Of a stretch of 64,000 nucleotides of DNA, positions 59,470 to 64,000 are shown piece by piece. Numbering within the stretch: the stretch's first letter is position 1; the number at the start of each line of letters is the position of its first letter. The notes under the pieces are model-generated. The model ran no database searches. It was not told the origin of the DNA and saw nothing but the letters and a program-made list of their open reading frames with translations. The stretch covers positions 64,143,613 to 64,207,612 of the forward strand of contig NC_092355.1 of the NCBI RefSeq assembly GCF_963676685.1. The letters run 5' to 3'. The position numbers and the translations under genes were made by a program. This stretch comes from Mytilus edulis (taxonomy: Eukaryota; Mollusca; Bivalvia; Mytilida; Mytilidae).

Positions 59470-60140
59470 TAAATTTTATTTTTTAAGATGGTAAATAATA
59501 AATTTGTTATAAATTATATTATATCAATATTTTTTTTAGACAATAAATCAACTAGTACCTTATATTCCCCGTTTTTACACACTAATATCAAAACATTAGA
59601 ATATCTATACTATTAAACGAGAAAACCTCATTATGTGTGGCGTTTCGCTTCCTTATACAATAAGCTAATCATCATGCATCTGTGTCCTACAGATACTATG
59701 CACGTCGCATTTATCATTCATTCTTATGATTATTCAGATTGCGTTTTTTTGGGAGAAAAACGAAAAAAGGCGTTCGGATATTGTTTCCGTCATCGGACCG
59801 ATTTTTTAAATCATAGATACGATTGTTCTGTTCTGTACGGGTATTTTCTTCCGTTATATATCGGAGCACTACCACTTGAGATATATAAGGTTTAAACTAT
59901 TTACACAGATACTTACACAGTGTGGTGGGGTGCTTTAGTTTATATACAGTAAAGACTGTGAATTTAAAAACAGTGTTTAAGATTAAATGATCTTTAAATC
60001 ATATATAATTCTACCTAGGTTATAATTTTTGATTTTAAAAACCGTTTTGCTTCCTTTTAATGAGACAATGGGCTGTTTCTATCGTTATAAGTTAAAGGAT
60101 TGAAATATGAAAGAAGAACAAATAAAATCAAAGATGACAG
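59470..60140. mobile_element. 670-bp insertion specific to copy 2, possibly Helitron-like
   Basis: Copy 1 goes directly from ATAGCTTGTAAA to TAAAAATAAGCTGAT (about 32375-32400), whereas here about 670 bp intervene. Within it, near 59607, TCTATACTATTAAACGAGAA resembles 5' ends I associate with animal Helitrons, but no CTRR-hairpin 3' end was found. Confidence 0.45.
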
Positions 60141-61039
60141 GTAAAAATAGGTTGATCAAACAGAACAAAAAGATTGGGATGAAAATTGTGTCAGTATGGT
60201 ATCAGTGACAGGCAAGATTACCAAAAACAAAATACATCAGTTACTACAAAATTTATCATATATCGTAGACAGTTTAAAACTTATCCATGATTTTGTACTC
60301 GGAGAGAGGACAATTCTTTTCGAGTTTATCTACATCTATACTAAGATAACACTGCTATTATGTACAGAGACTCTCTAAATAATTATAGCAGTGATCACCG
60401 TGGAGAAGAAACTTGGAACCGGTAGTTAATAGCAAATAAACTTTATTTATAATATATGAATGTGCATAGTATACAGATGGCTTTCATACCACCCTGTGTT
60501 CGTGGTCTTGGAATATAGTACCAATTATTATATGAGGTCATGCTTCCGCAGTTTTATGTGGCTATGGTTTTCTTTGAAATATTTACTATTTAAGGGGTCA
60601 TAGTAGTTGCATATGTCTTGAAAAAAGTAAAACACGTGGAAAAAATGTATAGTTGAAAGTGAAAGTATTTGTTTGGCCAAAATGAAATTAGGGTAGAAAT
60701 TAGTCATAGTCAGTTACATTTATTTCACGTTTGAAGCTTTGCAATGTTTTTTAATTGAATTGGACTTTTACCAAAATTTGCATTGTAGCAAAGGGAAAGA
60801 ATAATTGTGGTTTGAGGCCAGAAACACAAAAATAGTGGAATTTAACTGAAAGGAAACAAATAACGGATTTTGGTAAAAAAGGAGCGGGCTTTTTATACCT
60901 TTTCTTACAACGGTGTACAAGCGGTAAATGCCCGCAGGTGTGTTCTAGTTCATTTTTAACTTGGCAATATCATGCATCTCGATGAAATTTACAGATTACA
61001 TTAGAATTTATTAAACCCAACAGTAAAACAAATACTTAC

Positions 61040-61082
61040 TTGAACTTCTTCTGTAAAATTCGTGATTGAGTACTTGTGATAC
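61040..61082 (-). CDS. duplicated candidate exon B
   Basis: Same 43-nt length, acceptor (TTTTGTATTTAG), donor (GTAAGTATTTG) and open frame (ITSTQSRILQKKF) as 33293-33335, with one residue changed. It lies on the TUBE1 strand, upstream of the visible TUBE1 exons. Could be inert. Confidence 0.3.
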
Positions 61083-61254
61083 CTAAATACAAAACATTTC
61101 GATTAAACCAGGTTTAGAAATTAGACAATAAGGACCTGGGTGACATTATGAAGAAATGTATCTAAACATAACAATAAATCTACTATGTATTTCATTAATA
61201 ATGCATGCATATATCATGTATATATAACATTTTAATATTGCCTAAGAAACTTAC

Positions 61255-61292
61255 CGAATTAGGATACTTCTTCTGTTTGACGTTTTAAACAT
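61255..61292 (-). CDS. duplicated candidate first exon A2
   Basis: ATG, frame (MFKTSNRRSILI) and consensus donor (CG|GTAAGTTTC) match 36844-36881. Whether it is transcribed is unknown. Confidence 0.25.
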
Positions 61293-61749
61293 TTGTGAAA
61301 GGTCATATTGAATCATGCAAAATATAACTAATCAGTTTGATTAATACCTGTGCGCAACACAGGACAGTCTGACATTATATATGTCTCGATGTAAACTTTG
61401 AACTTTGAAATGCTGATAATTTTATGCATTCGTATGTTAAATTATAAATATTCAATATCATAGTAGTTTTTTCCTTAATATAATACCATCCATCGAATGT
61501 TTGACAACTGCATATTGGACCTTAAGATAATATTACATGTTATGAATGTGGACAGGTTTTTTTTTCAAAGTACAATTACACACAAGTCTGCTACTTTATA
61601 AAATAAGTGGATGTGGGAGGATTGCAAACAAAACAATTTTCCTTAGTTTGAAGGTTATGAAGTATTATCATATGCTGATTTTCAAATTTGAACCTTATTT
61701 ATCCCAATGTCTATTCTATTCTGGACTTGATCTGTATATAACAAATATA

Positions 61750-62200
61750 CTTTCCGCTTTATAAATGATGAGCTCTCACTAAATAATTCAAAATTTGGTG
61801 ACTATGTTGAATTCATTAATTCCATCGAACTAGATAGAAAGGATACACCAGATAAAAATAAGTCTGCCTCATATCTTGACTTACATCTAGAAAATGACGA
61901 TCGGTTAAAAACAAAACTTCACGACAAACGGGATGATTTCAGCTACCCAATTGCAATATTCCATTTCTATGTAGCAACCTTCCAGTAGCGCCTGCATACG
62001 GAGTATATATCTCCCGATTGAAACGGTATTCCCGTGCTTTAATTTCCTAACATAATTTTATTGATAAAGGGTTGCTGCTCACAAAGGAGCTATTAAACCA
62101 AGAGTTTCAGATGATGAAGTTGAAATCATCCCTTCATAAATTTTACGGACGCCAATGTTACGAAATTGGTTGACCGTTATGGAATAACCGTTTCACAGAT
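61750..62200 (+). pseudogene. degenerate RT relic in duplication copy 2
   Basis: FRFINDELSLNNSKFGDYVE and SASYLDLHLENDDRLKT are readable, followed by frameshifts and stops. Sister of 37330-37800, with the YxDD box also lost. Confidence 0.65.
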
Positions 62201-62931
62201 GATATCGAATATGTTTCTTTTGTCGTAAATACAATCCTCTTCCCTTTTCATGAATGTGACCTACCGAGTTTCTTAGTAACATGAGCAACTAGACGGGTGC
62301 CACTTATTGAACAGGATCTGCTTGCCTTCCGGAACACATGAGATCAACCCAAGTTTTTGATTTAATTTGTGTTGCTCAGTCTTATTTTTCTATTTTGTTT
62401 CTTGTGTACTACTATTTGTCTGTTAGTCTTTTTCATTCAAAGCCATAGCGTTGTCAGTTTATTTTCTATTGATGAGTTTGACTGTTCTTCTGGTATCTTT
62501 AACCCCTCTTCTATGTCAAAACCACTGGCCATTACAAATTATAGCTCTTTTTGGTTAATTTTCTAACAAATCATATGAAGTTCTTAAAAACTTATGTATA
62601 TCACAATTGTTTTGTCAGTAGGTAATTATATCATGTGTGTATGTCGTCTATCCGAACCTTTAAGAACTGTCAGAGTAACACATGACGTCTGATAAAAGAT
62701 AAAGTATGAATATACAACCTTGCAAGAAAAAAATCTTGAAATATTGTTAAAAATGTCTTGCATAGCAATATTAAACAGTTGCAAGGAAGCTAACGAATAG
62801 TTGACGATAGAACAACAGTAGAAGATTGCTATTTCAACTAGCAAAAATAATTTATTAATGTCAAACATTCGTGTAAAACGCAGATGGATTTAGACAAAAT
62901 GCAATGGTGACAAGACACGAATCATTCCATC

Positions 62932-64000
62932 AGCACCTGCATACGGGGTATATATCTTCCAATTGATACGATATTCCTGTGCTAGCATTTCCTATCATGA
63001 TTTTCTTGATAAAGGGTTGCTGCTCACAAGGAAGCTATTAAACCAAGAGATCCAAATGGTGAAATTGAAATCATCCCTTCGAAAATTTTATGGACGCCAT
63101 CACGAGTTGGTTGACCGTCATGGAATAACCGTTTCCTAACTGATATCGGATATGTTCCTTACGTCGTAACTACAATCCCCTTCCCTTTTATGAAAGTGAC
63201 CTACCGAATTAGACTTTTTACCGGATTTGTATTCACATAAGGTAGCAATACACAGTTAGAAGTTTAGTTTCGCATTATGGCCCCTGTGAATTTTTTAAAT
63301 ATAAAAGTTTTTGTACAATAAAATTGATTTTTAGATAATTGAAGAATAATATAGCCTTCTTAGTGGGTTTATATGAACATTTAGATTGATTTTAACATGT
63401 TTTATAGGCCATTTCTATGATTGACAGTCCGTATTTTCCTATCCGTACCGTTCATAGGTCCATAAATTATTGTAGTGTTTATCAACAAAGATTTTGCGCT
63501 CGATCTTTTCAATTCAATTTTATGGAAAAACGAGCAGGAAAGCATATGATGTTTTTTGAACTAATTGATAGATATAAACCTATGGATTCAGGAAAGGTAT
63601 CACTGTAATTCATTGAAATTTTCCTTTAGACCAAATTTTGGAGACTTTTGTGACATGTTCACCCCCCTTTTTTGCTATATTTTGTATCTAAGAAATGCAG
63701 ATTGTTGCCATGGTTACAGCTAAAAGGGATTATATTTCACCCTTATGACCATTAGAAATCAAATCTATGGAAGGTTTTCTTTTAACAAGTATATACATGC
63801 ATAACACACATATAAAGCCTTCTTTGTTAGACAGGAGGGGAAAGAGGGTGTTAAAAAATTATGAGTGTCAATTTTAAGTTTTTTTCCTAACTGTGTATTG
63901 CTACCTAAGCAACACGACGGGTGCCACATGTGGAGCAGGATCTGCTTACCCTTCCGGAGCACCTGAGATCACCTCTAGTTTTTGTTGGGGTTCGTGTTGT
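62932..64000 (+). pseudogene. third RT relic and tail, split by a MITE
   Basis: 62932-63240 is the thumb end (CCTGCATACGGGGTATATAT ... ATCATCCCTTCGAAAATTTT) and 63906 onward is the family tail (GCAACACGACGGGTGCCACA, AGGATCTGCTTACCCTTCCG). They were contiguous before the element at 63241-63905 inserted. The tail runs off the window. Confidence 0.7.
63241..63905. mobile_element. 665-bp MITE, TIR GGTAGCAATACACAGTTAG, TSD TAA
   Basis: Both ends are a perfect 19-bp inverted repeat, flanked by TAA at 63238-63240 and 63906-63908. The paralogous tails at 37.9 and 62.3 kb show the uninterrupted host sequence (ACATGAGCAACACGACGG). A 3-bp TWA target and GG-starting ends fit PIF/Harbinger non-autonomous elements. 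The 63-codon ORF inside (63417-63608) has no recognised domain. Confidence 0.85.

Larger units (their letters stand above)
59371..62931. repeat. segmental duplication, copy 2 (partner 32278-38530)
   Basis: Collinear with copy 1. It holds the unfilled site for insertion B (near 61130), copies of the two candidate VLIG 5' exons (61040-61082 and 61255-61292), an RT relic and its tail. Confidence 0.85.

Noticed and set aside
59635-59895. 86-codon ORF as a gene
   Set aside because: It lies in a copy-specific insertion and shows no domain or splice context.
63417-63608. 63-codon ORF inside the MITE as a gene
   Set aside because: No recognised motif, no upstream context, and it lies wholly within a non-autonomous element.
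1-64000. tRNA or rRNA genes
   Set aside because: No cloverleaf with matching A and B boxes and no rRNA-like GC-rich conserved block was seen by eye; a covariance search would be decisive.
58445-64000. N-terminal TUBE1 exons
   Set aside because: No minus-strand exon resembling the conserved tubulin start (GQCGNQIG-type motif) or the segment before GTGSG was found, so none is annotated.

Overview
The window looks like nuclear DNA of a marine bivalve, most likely a mytilid mussel. It is AT-rich and intron-rich, packed with degenerate transposon copies of a kind I associate with mussel genomes, and carries a Toll-like receptor and interferon-inducible very large GTPase (GVIN1/VLIG-like) genes beside a conserved centriolar tubulin gene. 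Species assignment is inference from family resemblance; no database was searched.

Layout: 0-6 kb is repeat sequence, including a broken extra copy of the 3' end of epsilon-tubulin (about 0.78-1.96 kb) and a reverse-transcriptase relic (3.46-3.9 kb). At 6.17-10.86 kb (minus) lies a VLIG-like pseudogene with at least six frameshifts or stops. 11-18 kb is repeats: a 685-bp element with long inverted ends, a LINE 3' fragment, and nested inverted copies of a repeat-borne ORF family. At 18.85-27.77 kb (minus) is an apparently intact VLIG-like gene: a giant 3' exon plus at least three small 5' exons, one encoding a predicted Death-fold domain. Phase-compatible candidate 5' exons lie further out at 33.29, 36.84 and 40.47 kb. 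28-40 kb is intron or repeat, with an RT ORF at 30.79-31.56 kb and a segmental duplication (32.28-38.53 kb) whose partner is at 59.37-62.93 kb. 45.75-47.88 kb (plus) is a TLR with one in-frame stop. 49.27-58.44 kb (minus) holds the seven 3' exons of epsilon-tubulin; its 5' exons were not found and probably lie beyond the window. 58.5-64 kb is duplicated DNA, RT fragments and a very clean MITE-like insertion.

How the genes relate: a TLR (surface or endosomal pattern recognition) and Death-fold VLIG GTPases (in vertebrates interferon-induced) both belong to innate immunity, so the region resembles a small, repeat-rich, fast-evolving immune cluster: one intact VLIG, one dead VLIG, and one TLR with a nonsense codon. 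TUBE1 is a housekeeping centriole gene. Duplicated TUBE1 3' sequence lies on the far side of the VLIG/TLR genes, and duplicated candidate VLIG 5' exons lie on the 5' side of the TUBE1 exons, so duplication has shuffled pieces between neighbours. The paralogous duplicated segments also serve as natural empty-site controls showing where several mobile elements inserted.
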